NCBI RefSeq assembly: GCF_900302495.1
Contig: NZ_OMKW01000001.1
Span: 186,001 to 250,000, forward strand
Origin: Pontivivens insulae
GTDB taxonomy: Bacteria; Pseudomonadota; Alphaproteobacteria; Rhodobacterales; Rhodobacteraceae
DNA length: 64,000 nt
Direction of reading: 5' to 3'
Shown here in pieces: positions 17,900 through 27,103 of this stretch. Position 1 is the stretch's first letter. Every line of letters starts with the position of its first letter. The translations under genes were made by a program, and so were the position numbers. Under the pieces are notes generated by a model, which was not told where the DNA came from, did not search any database, and saw only the letters and a program-made list of their open reading frames with translations.

Positions 17900-17928
17900 T
17901 GGCGCGCCGCCCGATGGGCGCCGCGCCA
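17900..17928. other. Stem-loop between TRAP binding-protein and permease genes
   Basis: TGGCGCG (17900-17906) pairs with CGCGCCA (17922-17928), with an inner CCC/GGG. It has no T tract. In transporter operons such hairpins often protect the abundant binding-protein message and reduce read-through into the permease gene; that role here is inferred. Confidence 0.5.
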
Positions 17929-17953
17929 AATGGGTTGAAGCCGTAAATCGGGC

Positions 17954-18934
17954 TTATTCGCCGTGGATCATGTCGGCAGGAATATCCGCACCGGCATTGT
18001 CGATGAACCACTGGGCGGCACCCGGGTGCCACATCAGAACACCGTTCTTGTCCCAATTGTCAGGCGTTGTTGAGCGTGCTGCGCGGTGAATGTTCACCAT
18101 GCGCTCATTGTCGCTCATCACCACTTCGACAACTGCGTTCACGAAGGATGCGGGCAGATCGCAGTTCGCAATCGCGAAGTTCCACATGGAAACCGAGGTC
18201 GCGTCCTCTTCCAGCGTAGTGTAGGTGTCTGCACCGATTTCGAACGGCGAGACCGGGAACGCTTCGAGGATCTGCGCCTGCTCTTCTGCGGTGAATTCGA
18301 TGATATTCACATCGGTCTGCACCTCGAGCTGGCTGACCGCAGGAACCGGAACACCAGCTGCAAAGGCGATGACGTCCAGCAGGCCATCCTGAAGCTGACC
18401 GCCAAGATCGGTCCAGCCACCGTTGCGACGCTCAAATTCAACACCGAGCTCTTCCATCATGCGCGGGAAGTAAGTATCAGACGTCGAACCTGCAGGACCA
18501 AAGCCGATGCGTGCGCCGGCCGGGATGTCCGAGATGGACGCGATACCCGAAGAGGAGAGCGCCGTCACCGAGAATGGGGTCTGATACATCGGGAACATCG
18601 CGCAAGCGTTGTCCATGGCCAGACCCGGTGCGATCGGATTTGTGCCGTTCAGGGACTCAGCTGCCGGACCCATCGTGGTCATGCCGAACTGTGCCTCGCC
18701 CGTGTGGACCAGCGCCATGTTCTGCATCGGGCCGCCCGTTACCTCACCGCCGCCGGTCAGGCCCAGCTCAGTCGCGACAAGGTTCGCCCAGCCAGAACCA
18801 TAGGCGAAGTAGGTGCCGCCCTGGGATGCTGTGCCGACGGTGAAGCTCTCAGGCCAGTCAGCGGTGTGACCATCGGCAAATGCAGGGAATGCACAAGCGG
18901 TGGACAGCAGAAGTGCCGTTGAAATCTTTTTCAT
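17954..18934 (-). CDS. TAXI-family TRAP solute-binding protein
   Basis: A 326-residue periplasmic protein. ATG 18934 has a strong GGAGG site and starts a signal peptide (MKKIS, cleavage near FADGH). The mature protein opens with the TAXI signature: TVGTASQGGTYFAYGSGWANL, a GGPMQNMALVHTGEAQ segment and a GARIGFGPAGSTSD motif. These proteins hand substrates such as glutamate, 2-oxoglutarate or other carboxylates to a fused TRAP permease. It is the first gene of the transporter operon, facing away from no other gene, and lies just after the DctD-like regulator gene, which probably controls it. Confidence 0.92.
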   Translation of the reverse strand: MKKISTALLLSTACAFPAFADGHTADWPESFTVGTASQGGTYFAYGSGWANLVATELGLTGGGEVTGGPMQNMALVHTGEAQFGMTTMGPAAESLNGTNPIAPGLAMDNACAMFPMYQTPFSVTALSSSGIASISDIPAGARIGFGPAGSTSDTYFPRMMEELGVEFERRNGGWTDLGGQLQDGLLDVIAFAAGVPVPAVSQLEVQTDVNIIEFTAEEQAQILEAFPVSPFEIGADTYTTLEEDATSVSMWNFAIANCDLPASFVNAVVEVVMSDNERMVNIHRAARSTTPDNWDKNGVLMWHPGAAQWFIDNAGADIPADMIHGE

Positions 18935-19026
18935 GTTTTCCTCCCGGATTGGGCCCTCGATCGGAGCCACTCAGTGTCACCCGTTGCCGGGCGCTGGGGG
19001 AATTAGCCTGCGGGACATGCCGCGCG

Positions 19027-19042
19027 GCTATGAAAAATCCAC
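19027..19042 (-). promoter_or_regulatory. Weak candidate sigma-54 promoter for the TRAP operon
   Basis: On the minus strand a GG and a GC are separated by ten bases, the invariant spacing of -24/-12 promoters, 93 bases before the binding-protein start. The rest of both elements matches the consensus poorly, so this is only a candidate. Confidence 0.2.
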
Positions 19043-19133
19043 TGATTTTGTGGAAAGTGAGCGGCACCCTGCACCGTCGGGGTAGAATGGGTGACTCTGT
19101 GCGGCGGGCGCGGGTGCAATGCTACTCATGCCC

Positions 19134-20462
19134 CTATTCCACGAAGTCAGAGCGGTTCAGACCGTGGCGCTGCATCTTGTCATAGAGCCCTTTGCGCGAC
19201 AGGCCGAGCGCCTCGTAAACCTCTTTCAACCGTCCACCATGTGCATGAATCGCTGCCGAGATCAGCGCTTTTTCGTAGGACGCGACATGATCCGCAAGAC
19301 GCCGCTCTTCCCCTTCCGGCCCGTGTTCCGTGACGTTCAAGCCGAGGACCAGCCGTTCTGCTGCATTTCGCAATTCTCGCACATTTCCGGGCCAGGGTGC
19401 CGCGGCAAGCTCTCCCACCAGGGCGGGTTCGATCACAGGTGGGGCCGTGCCGTAGCGTTCTGCGGCGCGCGCCACCAGCACACGAAACAGATCTGGAATA
19501 TCCTCGCGCCGTGCTTCCAAAGACGGCAACGCCAAGCCAAGCACATTCAAGCGATACAGCAGGTCCGCCCGGAACGTGCCGTCTGCCACGGCAGCATTCA
19601 GATCCGTTTTGGAAAGCGCCACGACACGGATATCGAGGGCAATCGCCTCGTTTGACCCGAGCCTCATGACCGTGCGGTTGTGAAGCACGTCCAGCAACTT
19701 GGCCTGTAATGCCAATGGCAGAGAGTCGATTTCATCAAGGCAAATCGTGCCGCGATTCCCATGCTCCAGCTTGCCAAATCGGGCTCGTACTGCACCGGGG
19801 AAGGCCCCGGCCTCATGTCCAAAAAGCTCACTCTCGATCAATGCTTCGGGCAATGCCGCGCAATTGATGTGGACGAAGGGGCGCTCTGCCCGCCCGCTTG
19901 CAGCATGTATGGCGCGTGCCACGACTTCCTTGCCGGTGCCCGTATCACCCGTCACCAAGACATCTGCATCTGTCGCGGCAATCGCAGCAACCCGTTCGCG
20001 CAGGCGTCGCATTACATCACTTCGTCCAATCAGCCGCGCATCAATGACATCGGGAGAGGCCACAAGCTCCCTCAGCGTGCGGTTCTCTTCGGTCAGGCGG
20101 CGCACTTCAAGCGCCCGCTCGACGCACGCGACCAGGCGCGCCGGTGCACATGGCTTTTCCAGAAAGTCGTATGCCCCTTCTTTGATGCAGGCGACCGCAA
20201 GATCCACGTCGCCGTGACCCGTCACCAGAATGACCGGCAAATCGGGATCGAGCGTGCGGGCCTCGCGCATCAGTTCAATGCCATCCATGCCCTGCATCCG
20301 AATATCGGTCACAAGAATTCCATCGAAGCCCCGCTCAAGACGCTCCAGCGCCGCCGTCGCACTCGGGAAACACTCCGCCTCGATCCCCGCAAGATCCAAT
20401 GACTGCCGCCCGGCGATGCGCAGATGCTCTTCGTCGTCCACAAACAGGACCGATGCGCTCAT
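19134..20462 (-). CDS. DctD-like response regulator, AAA+ enhancer-binding protein
   Basis: A 442-residue protein: receiver domain (1-120, phosphoacceptor D53), AAA+ domain (about 145-375) with Walker A GDTGTGKE at 172-179 and Walker B CLDEID, and a Fis-type HTH at the C-terminus (LKEVYEALGLSRKGLYDKM). The sigma-54 contact loop reads GAFPGA (219-224) where the standard is GAFTGA. Its ATG overlaps the kinase stop (ATGA), so the pair is translated together. It should receive phosphate from the DctB-like kinase and control the adjacent TRAP genes. The altered loop may change or weaken sigma-54 contact. Confidence 0.92.
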   Translation of the reverse strand: MSASVLFVDDEEHLRIAGRQSLDLAGIEAECFPSATAALERLERGFDGILVTDIRMQGMDGIELMREARTLDPDLPVILVTGHGDVDLAVACIKEGAYDFLEKPCAPARLVACVERALEVRRLTEENRTLRELVASPDVIDARLIGRSDVMRRLRERVAAIAATDADVLVTGDTGTGKEVVARAIHAASGRAERPFVHINCAALPEALIESELFGHEAGAFPGAVRARFGKLEHGNRGTICLDEIDSLPLALQAKLLDVLHNRTVMRLGSNEAIALDIRVVALSKTDLNAAVADGTFRADLLYRLNVLGLALPSLEARREDIPDLFRVLVARAAERYGTAPPVIEPALVGELAAAPWPGNVRELRNAAERLVLGLNVTEHGPEGEERRLADHVASYEKALISAAIHAHGGRLKEVYEALGLSRKGLYDKMQRHGLNRSDFVE

Positions 20463-22312
20463 GTCTGCCTCCCCTGCCCATCGGGCCAATGACGTTTCAG
20501 CTCGACGCGGAAGACCGCTCCGCCTTCCGGGTGATTTTCCGCCAGAAGGCGTCCGCCGAAATCCTCGATGATATTATAGGAGATCGACAGGCCCAGCCCC
20601 ATGCCATGCCCGACATCCTTGGTTGTGTAGAACGCCTCGAAGAGCTGGTTGAGAACGTCATCCGACAAGCCCGGCCCATGGTCCCGCACCACCAGTGTGA
20701 CGGTTTCGTCAGCCGCTTCCACCCGCAGCTCGATCCGAGCATCGGGGGCCTCGCCCATCGCATCAAGTGCGTTGGTGACCAGATTCACCAATACCTGTTG
20801 CAGTCTCAGCCGCCCGGCCCAGACCCAAACCTCAGGCATTGCGGGATCAAATTCGAGAACCGCCTCACGCTCCCGCAGCTGCGGCGCGACGATCACAATG
20901 GTCTCGTCTATGGTCTCGTTGATCGGCACCGGGCCAAGGGCTTCGCCCGGTCGCCGGGCAAACGACCGCAGTGTTCGCGTGATATTGGCCATGCGGTTGG
21001 CCATTTGGGAGATGCTGCTGATATTGCTGCGCACCTCGCCAATGCGGTTACGCTCCAAATAAGTCTCGGCATTGTCGGCATAAGAGATAATTGCGGCGAG
21101 TGGCTGATTGATTTCATGAGACAAGGCGGCCGACATCTGGCCAAGTGCGGCCAGCTTGCTGGCTTGCAAAAGTGACTTCTGGGTCGTGAGAAGCTTGTCT
21201 TCCGCAGCTTGCCGTTCCGCCACCTCATTGCGCAGATTCCGGTTCGCTTTCAGCAAATCGGTCGTGCGTTCACGAACCTGTCGCTCCAACTCTGTGCGCT
21301 GACGCCGCTCAAGCTGCGCACGTTCCATCAATCCCATCCAGCGCTGGCGCAGAACGTACACGATCAACAGGCCAATAGCTGCGACCAGCAACGGGATCGT
21401 CATCGCACGGATTGATTGGGTGCGTACCGCCTCCATCGGGGTCAGCACGATGGCATGCCAGCCGGGAAGGGTCAGCGGCAGGCTGACCGACAGGAACCGT
21501 GTTTCGTCCGGCTCGGATCCCAGAACCACCTCTACTCCGGCTTCCCGGATCACACTGGCCGAGAATGGGATCGGTGAAATCGTATCCACTGGGAATTGCC
21601 GCGTGCGCTCAATCCGCGTCAGGGTGTCCACGGCAAGGGGGGCGAGCGCTCTCAGCCGATAAAGCGGATCACTGGCCAGAAAGGTGATGCCATCTGCATC
21701 GGCCACCATGATGACCCGGTCGGACCTCTCCCAGCTTTGTTCGATCTCTTCAACGGTCATCTTTATGACGATGACCCCCACGATCTCGATCCCGTTCGTG
21801 ATCGGTGCGGAAAAGAAGAAGCCCCGCTCATCAGATGTCGTGCCCAGCCCGTGGAATTGAGAGGGTTCGCCCGCCAAAGCCCGCCCAAAATAGGGACGGA
21901 ACGCAAAATTGCGGCCCAGAAACGTGTCAGGCTCGCGATAGTTGCTGCTGGCCACGGTCAGACCAGATCGGTCCATAACGAAGATATCCGATGCCCCGAT
22001 TGTGAGAGAGAGGAGCCGCAGCTTCTCGTTCACGAAGGGCACCACGCCCTGATTGTCCGTCTGCCGCAGCAAATTCAGCAGGATCGGATCCCCTGCGATA
22101 ATACCGGGCAGTGGCTCAAATCGTTGAATGGCTTGGTCCACGGCGTCGCCAACCAGCGCCAGAACCGTTTCCGCCTCAGCCTTTGCCCGCGCAATATTGC
22201 CTGTTTCGACCCGCGGAAAAAAGGCAACGGCCAACAGCGCAAGCAGTACGAAAGGCCAAAGCGCGGCTGCAATACTGCGATATCGCCTGCGCTTCTGAAC
22301 GGCCTTCACCAT
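20459..22312 (-). CDS. DctB-like sensor histidine kinase
   Basis: A 617-residue membrane kinase. Two transmembrane helices (about 16-33 and 303-321) bracket a periplasmic double-PDC sensor domain of the DctB type that binds carboxylates. A coiled linker of about 60 residues follows, then HisKA with H399 in ALSHEINQPLAAI, and an ATPase domain with the N box QVLVNLVTNALDAM, DHGPGLS and GHGMGLGLS. I use ATG 22312; a GTG at 22363 would add 17 residues and neither has a strong ribosome site. It probably senses the substrate of the adjacent TAXI-TRAP transporter. Confidence 0.92.
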   Translation of the reverse strand: MVKAVQKRRRYRSIAAALWPFVLLALLAVAFFPRVETGNIARAKAEAETVLALVGDAVDQAIQRFEPLPGIIAGDPILLNLLRQTDNQGVVPFVNEKLRLLSLTIGASDIFVMDRSGLTVASSNYREPDTFLGRNFAFRPYFGRALAGEPSQFHGLGTTSDERGFFFSAPITNGIEIVGVIVIKMTVEEIEQSWERSDRVIMVADADGITFLASDPLYRLRALAPLAVDTLTRIERTRQFPVDTISPIPFSASVIREAGVEVVLGSEPDETRFLSVSLPLTLPGWHAIVLTPMEAVRTQSIRAMTIPLLVAAIGLLIVYVLRQRWMGLMERAQLERRQRTELERQVRERTTDLLKANRNLRNEVAERQAAEDKLLTTQKSLLQASKLAALGQMSAALSHEINQPLAAIISYADNAETYLERNRIGEVRSNISSISQMANRMANITRTLRSFARRPGEALGPVPINETIDETIVIVAPQLREREAVLEFDPAMPEVWVWAGRLRLQQVLVNLVTNALDAMGEAPDARIELRVEAADETVTLVVRDHGPGLSDDVLNQLFEAFYTTKDVGHGMGLGLSISYNIIEDFGGRLLAENHPEGGAVFRVELKRHWPDGQGRQT

Positions 22313-22415
22313 TAACTTAACAGCTTCCCCGATGCGATGCCCCGCATGACTATAGGCTGGCACGACCGCACAGGTCCATGCGGACAGAGTTTTGGAACGG
22401 ACGCTTCAAACAGGA

Positions 22416-22445
22416 GCAGGCCACACTCCGTGGAGCATGGCCTGC
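22416..22445 (-). terminator. Hairpin after the RTX gene
   Basis: GCAGGCCA and TGGCCTGC form an eight-base stem, and CTCC/GGAG pairs inside the loop. It lies 26 bases beyond the RTX stop and separates that gene from the DctB gene on the same strand. The trailing T content is modest. Confidence 0.7.
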
Positions 22446-22470
22446 CGGTGTCCGTCTGAGCAGCGGCCGA

Positions 22471-24915
22471 TCACAGCATGAAGCTGTCGCTGTCCAGTGC
22501 GTCGAAGTCGACGTTCATCAGGATGACACGGTCGCCAGCCTGACCTCCGTCAAGGGAGGCAAGGTCGAGGATCGTTGCCCAACCCTGATCATCTGCAACA
22601 TTTCCAAGGGCTGCCATATCGGTGTTCCAAGCGGTGAGGTCGATGCGATCGACGCCGGCCTCGAAATCGAAGACGAAGTCTTTGCCTGTGCCGGCTTCGA
22701 ACACGAACGTGTCCGCTTCGCCGTCCCCAGACCAATTGCCACCCCAGAGCTTATCATTGCCCGCGCCGCCGTTGATGACGTCTGCGCCAGTGCCGCCAAC
22801 CAGCTTATCGGCCCCTGCATCACCAGACACAGCATCGTCCCCGCTGCCGCCGTGGGCATAGTCATCGCCCGCTCCACCCGCGAGTGCGTCGTTTCCAGCT
22901 TCGCCACGCATCTTGTCGTTGCCGGTGCCGCCCCAGACAAAGTCGTCGCCCGTGCCCGCATCGATCACGTCATTGCCCTCATCACCATACAGTGCATCGT
23001 CGTCAGCACCGCCAGACAGGGTGTCATCGCCACCGTTGCCGTGGATAACATCTTCGCCTGTGCCACCGCGCAGCTGGTCATTGCCGCCAGCAACCGGGGT
23101 CAACGTCGGTGCCCGCAACAGCACGGCCGCTTCAGCGTCAACTTCCACAAACGCATCAGCCGAGCGTGGATCGACTGTGCCGTCGTTAGAGCCAGTCGCC
23201 GGTGCTTCGGCCATGAACTCCGCATGTGCCTCACCAGACTGCCAATCCACATTGATCCGATAGATGCCGCCTGTGTTTTCAGTGGACGCGTCCAGATCAT
23301 GGTCACCGCGGTTCAAGCCGTAGAACAGGTTGCCGTCACCGTCAAAGAACACGGCACCGTAGGCACCCTTCGCCATCGTGGCCTGCATCTCATCCCCGTA
23401 GAGTGTGCCGGTGATTGGCATTTCGGTGAATGTCGGCAGGCCACCCTCAGCAACTGCGCTGACATCAATGGACACAAGCTTGCCGTCACCGCCGTGAACG
23501 CGGGGCGCGATGACCGCCTGGAACATCTGTTCTGCGGCGTTATAGGCCAGGTCATATGTGCGATCCGTGAACAGATCGGACGGGAAGTGGAAGTGGCTTA
23601 CCGCCGGATTGCCATCCGCATCACGGTTGTCGACGTCCACGACGCTAAGGCGGTTCAGCGCGGTGTGGAAGGTCCACAGGTTGCCCGCATCGTCAAAGTC
23701 GCCGACATAATCGCCGTAGTGACCTTCGCCGACGCGATAGGACGCGCCATTTGCGTCGAGCATCACGATGTCAGTGCTCGAAACAGCATTGCCGAGGCTG
23801 TCAACGCCATTGGACTTTGCCACACCGTAGATCAGGTCATCCTCAACGTTGAAGCCGATTGCATTGATCTTGAAGCCGGGCGCATCGCCGATCTGCGTGT
23901 AGGTATTCGTTTCCGTGTCGAAGAGGTGCAGGTGACCAGAGATCACCTGATAGAGGCCGCTTTGACCGGGTGCGAAAGCCGCGACCGACACAGTCTCACC
24001 GCCGAGTTCAACTTCACGTGCATAAGACGCGATCGGACCGCTGAAATCATAGCCCGCATCAGCGGATGTATCGACGGTACGGAAGGCAAGCTCACCTTCG
24101 CTGCCGTTGGAGATCACCTCGACTTCGAAGTTAGAAAAGACCCCGGAGTCAGCCTGGACAGTGTCGACGACTTCCCCGTTCCACAGCACTTCGACCTTGG
24201 CCGAAGACAGCCCGGCAGAGAGGTTGGCCGCCAACTCGAAAGCAACCGTATAGCTCTCACCTGCAACAGTCGAAGCGGACTGCGCGATGGTTTGAACACC
24301 GTAGCTGTCAGAGAAGGTCCATCCACCTTCGGAGGCATGTGCACCGAAACCGGCTACGGTCTCGTCAGCCTGCGCCAGCAGGTTGTCGTCACGATCGTCG
24401 CCATAGATCTCGTCGTCACCTGCGCCGCCATTGACGATATCGTCGCCCTGTCCGCCTTCGGCATAGTCGTTTCCATGCTCGAGGTTCAGCAGGTCATTGC
24501 CCAGACCACCCCAAGCCATATCGTTGTCCCGGCCAGCATTCACGATGTCATCGCCAGCCCCGGCGTGGAGCATGTCGTTCCCACCATTACCCAAGAGAAC
24601 GTCATTGCCCGCGCCCGTCACGATGACATCATCGTAGGAGCGCGTCAGGTACATGTCGGATACCTCTTGGCGACCGGCATCGTAGACCCAGACCCCATCG
24701 ACGAGGGACCACTCTTCGCCGAGCATGTCGCCCGCGGCAAGATCGTTTCCGGCGCCCGTTTCGATAAGATCGTCGCCTTTGCGGCCATTCACGGCGTCTG
24801 CGACGTCGGCAAGCAGGTCCAGCATGGCGTCGATACCGTTGCTATAACCGTGGCCGATTCCATCGTTTTCATTGGTGCCAAGGAAGGTCGGGCGGTTTTC
24901 GGTGATCATGGTCAT
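22471..24915 (-). CDS. RTX calcium-binding secreted protein with a central propeller-like domain
   Basis: An 814-residue acidic protein. RTX-type GGxGxD repeats occur near residues 40-150 and again, densely, at about 605-730. Between them lies a beta-rich region: first a lectin-like jelly-roll segment, then a domain with repeated blade-like motifs (GFKINAIGFNVEDDLIYGVAK and similar), as in DUF6923-like beta-propellers. The C-terminal 80 residues (ADTFVFEAGTGKDFVFDF and a hydrophobic end DSFML) match a type I secretion signal. Calcium would fold it outside the cell. No type I exporter genes are adjacent. ATG 24915 has an AGGA site. The exact role (adhesion, matrix) is not shown. Confidence 0.88.
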   Translation of the reverse strand: MTMITENRPTFLGTNENDGIGHGYSNGIDAMLDLLADVADAVNGRKGDDLIETGAGNDLAAGDMLGEEWSLVDGVWVYDAGRQEVSDMYLTRSYDDVIVTGAGNDVLLGNGGNDMLHAGAGDDIVNAGRDNDMAWGGLGNDLLNLEHGNDYAEGGQGDDIVNGGAGDDEIYGDDRDDNLLAQADETVAGFGAHASEGGWTFSDSYGVQTIAQSASTVAGESYTVAFELAANLSAGLSSAKVEVLWNGEVVDTVQADSGVFSNFEVEVISNGSEGELAFRTVDTSADAGYDFSGPIASYAREVELGGETVSVAAFAPGQSGLYQVISGHLHLFDTETNTYTQIGDAPGFKINAIGFNVEDDLIYGVAKSNGVDSLGNAVSSTDIVMLDANGASYRVGEGHYGDYVGDFDDAGNLWTFHTALNRLSVVDVDNRDADGNPAVSHFHFPSDLFTDRTYDLAYNAAEQMFQAVIAPRVHGGDGKLVSIDVSAVAEGGLPTFTEMPITGTLYGDEMQATMAKGAYGAVFFDGDGNLFYGLNRGDHDLDASTENTGGIYRINVDWQSGEAHAEFMAEAPATGSNDGTVDPRSADAFVEVDAEAAVLLRAPTLTPVAGGNDQLRGGTGEDVIHGNGGDDTLSGGADDDALYGDEGNDVIDAGTGDDFVWGGTGNDKMRGEAGNDALAGGAGDDYAHGGSGDDAVSGDAGADKLVGGTGADVINGGAGNDKLWGGNWSGDGEADTFVFEAGTGKDFVFDFEAGVDRIDLTAWNTDMAALGNVADDQGWATILDLASLDGGQAGDRVILMNVDFDALDSDSFML

Positions 24916-25114
24916 CGTCTCGTCCTTTCGGATGATTTAGGAGGCCGCGGACGTGACCGCGTTGATGACCCTTTCTCGCTCAATGGGGGATGTGCCGCAT
25001 TATCCAGCACGGATAGTTCGAAGGTCAGGGGGAATAGCGTGATTCTCAAAAGGATAGTTTCGACTATCCCGCAGCCACTTTCCTAACCCGATGTGTCCGG
25101 GTTAAGGCTCACCA

Positions 25115-25753
25115 TCACTGAACCGCACACAACAGGGTGTTCAATTGCGCGAGCGCCGACTCGATGTCGAGTGGCGACGATGGCCCCTCCGGCAAAGCAC
25201 GCTCCAATGCAGCAAGGGTGCGTGGTCCAACTATTCCATCAATTCGACCGACCGTCGCATCCTGTGTGGCAAGCAAACGTTGAAGCGTATGGGCCGGTGT
25301 CGGACCCGCCTCTATCGTCTCGATCCCGCAGGGTTCGGGCGGCTCCTGAACCGGGGCCACCGCCACGGGTGCCGAAATCGGTTCGCCCAGAAGGCACTGT
25401 TCCAATGCAGTGGCGAATGTACGGGCAGAGGCTGGCGGCACACCAACACGGTCGCGGGAACACTCAGACCCCGCCGAACAATCGATGACGAGCGCCCAAT
25501 CCCGATCCCCCGGACCGGGTGTAATCCGCGCGGTCAGATCGGCTGAGAGCACATAGCGCAACCCATCGCGCATTCCCTCTTGCCACAGATATAGCCCTCG
25601 CACGGACGGAACGTCTGCAAAACGGGTCTCCACAGCTTCAGCATCCGGCAGCGGCCGTTCCATGAACACCCCGGTACAGGGTTCCGCGTGGGCAGTGGTG
25701 GCAATACCAGCCAAAGCCCCCACGAACAGGCAGATGCGAACGGCTGCCGTCAT
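25115..25753 (-). CDS. Exported protein with a peptidoglycan-binding-like domain
   Basis: A 212-residue protein with a signal peptide (MTAAVRIC, cleavage near AHAEP). Six cysteines lie in the mature part. The C-terminal 65 residues contain TLQRLLATQDATVGRIDG and VGPRTLAALE, the pattern of the PG_binding_1 helical domain. The N-terminal part is not recognised. Its ATG overlaps the stop of the upstream DUF3131 gene, making it the last gene of the coupled glycan operon. It may anchor a complex to the cell wall, by inference. Confidence 0.7.
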   Translation of the reverse strand: MTAAVRICLFVGALAGIATTAHAEPCTGVFMERPLPDAEAVETRFADVPSVRGLYLWQEGMRDGLRYVLSADLTARITPGPGDRDWALVIDCSAGSECSRDRVGVPPASARTFATALEQCLLGEPISAPVAVAPVQEPPEPCGIETIEAGPTPAHTLQRLLATQDATVGRIDGIVGPRTLAALERALPEGPSSPLDIESALAQLNTLLCAVQ

Positions 25754-27099
25754 TCGGCGCTTCGCATCAGGGGACCCGTCGCCTTGAAGGACAACGCGGC
25801 GAGGACAAGGGCATTGGTGTTGGCCGTGACAGAACCGTTCACCTCACCGCCCTCGTAAAAGCCCTCAGGCCAGCCTCGCTCTGGATCGGCAAGCTCCGCA
25901 ATCTCAGCGACCAGCGTCGCGGTGTAGTCGGTGCCGAACAGCGCATCCCAAGCAAAGGCGGCCTTCGTGGCAACGGTCCGGCGGCTGTCGAGCCGATCTC
26001 CGCTGAAGGTCATCACCGCCCACGGTGCCCCGCCACCCCAAACGCTCGAATAGGTGAAATAGGGCGGTTCATCGATATGGCTCTCGCTCACTGCGGTCAG
26101 GATACCGGTACGCGCCCAACGCGCCTCTTGTGCGCGGTAAATCGCACTGGCGAACCGAAGCGAGCGGGCGTCGAAGCCGAATTCCAGCCCGTCGAAGAGA
26201 TAGGGTTCACTGACAACAAAGGCGGGCGTGACGTTCCGGTGCAGGCGCGTATCAACCGGGATCGGCTGGCCTTCCACCTCCTGGATCATCAGGTTGTCCG
26301 CCACCTCATAGGCGCGCCAGGTGTCGAAGCCGAAGAGCATCATCGCCTTGGCCGCATATTGCTCGTAGCCCACACGACCCTCCTGATCGCGGCGCAGCGT
26401 GTCGCCCGCGATGTTCATGCCGATCAGCTCTCCGTCCTCAACCATCTCGTCGAGCGACCATGCCGCGACCAATGTCTCCACCTCGGCCGCCAGGGCAGGA
26501 TGATTGCGTGAAACCAGACCGAGCGCACCAACCATCCGCGCAATATCGAGCGCGGACCAACCCAGCCCCAGATCAACCGGTTGGTTCTGGTAGTTCACCA
26601 ATTCCAGCGTGCGCGCGTGATAGGCCTTGTTGGGCAACATGCCATCGAACAGACGCAGGGATTGTAGCGAGGTGAGCACCGCCGAAAGCCGCCCCTCCGC
26701 CTCGTTTCGGTCGATCAGCCCCAACCGCTCCGCCGACAGGACGGCGACGAGGTAGCTTCCCGTCTCCCACATCGTGGTGGAGGGGTAGTTGTTGACCGAG
26801 TTGGCCAGTCCCGTCTCAGGATTGGTGTTGTTCTCGAAATAGCGCCAGGCGACCGCGGCGTGGGCCAGATCCTCGGCACTGCTCTCACCCCGAATGGCCA
26901 GCGGCAGCGGCTCGATGGTGTCGAGTACGGCAAGCGGATCGTCCGCCAGCGCGTTCATCGCTGTATCCATGCCCGCGGCCTGCACCGGACTGCCTTCGCC
27001 CAGATCCTCCAGCCACAGCACCAGCGCAAGACCCGCGGCAAGCCCGGTGAGGAACACCAGATGCCCCCGCGCCCTGATAAGATTGTCCTTGAACGCCAT
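25750..27099 (-). CDS. DUF3131 protein, membrane-anchored (alpha/alpha-barrel-like)
   Basis: A 449-residue protein. ATG 27099 has AAGGAG seven bases upstream and gives one N-terminal transmembrane helix (about 12-30), so the rest faces the periplasm. The DUF3131 domain fills the remainder, with the motif FPSTTMW/YPSTTMWETGSYL, a LPNKAYHARTLELV segment and the YEQYAAKAMMLFGFD segment. This family resembles glycoside-hydrolase-like alpha/alpha barrels and often sits beside GT2 synthases. It shares its main motifs with the 547-residue paralogue in the same operon. It probably acts on a nascent or exported glucan. No catalytic residue is established. Confidence 0.82.
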   Translation of the reverse strand: MAFKDNLIRARGHLVFLTGLAAGLALVLWLEDLGEGSPVQAAGMDTAMNALADDPLAVLDTIEPLPLAIRGESSAEDLAHAAVAWRYFENNTNPETGLANSVNNYPSTTMWETGSYLVAVLSAERLGLIDRNEAEGRLSAVLTSLQSLRLFDGMLPNKAYHARTLELVNYQNQPVDLGLGWSALDIARMVGALGLVSRNHPALAAEVETLVAAWSLDEMVEDGELIGMNIAGDTLRRDQEGRVGYEQYAAKAMMLFGFDTWRAYEVADNLMIQEVEGQPIPVDTRLHRNVTPAFVVSEPYLFDGLEFGFDARSLRFASAIYRAQEARWARTGILTAVSESHIDEPPYFTYSSVWGGGAPWAVMTFSGDRLDSRRTVATKAAFAWDALFGTDYTATLVAEIAELADPERGWPEGFYEGGEVNGSVTANTNALVLAALSFKATGPLMRSAE

Positions 27100-27103
27100 T
27101 CGA

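Noticed and set aside
22378-25086. A 902-codon open frame on the plus strand across the RTX gene
   Set aside because: It is antisense to a clear RTX protein. The repeated, G+C-rich codons of that gene leave the opposite strand open. The product has no family resemblance and no coupled neighbours.
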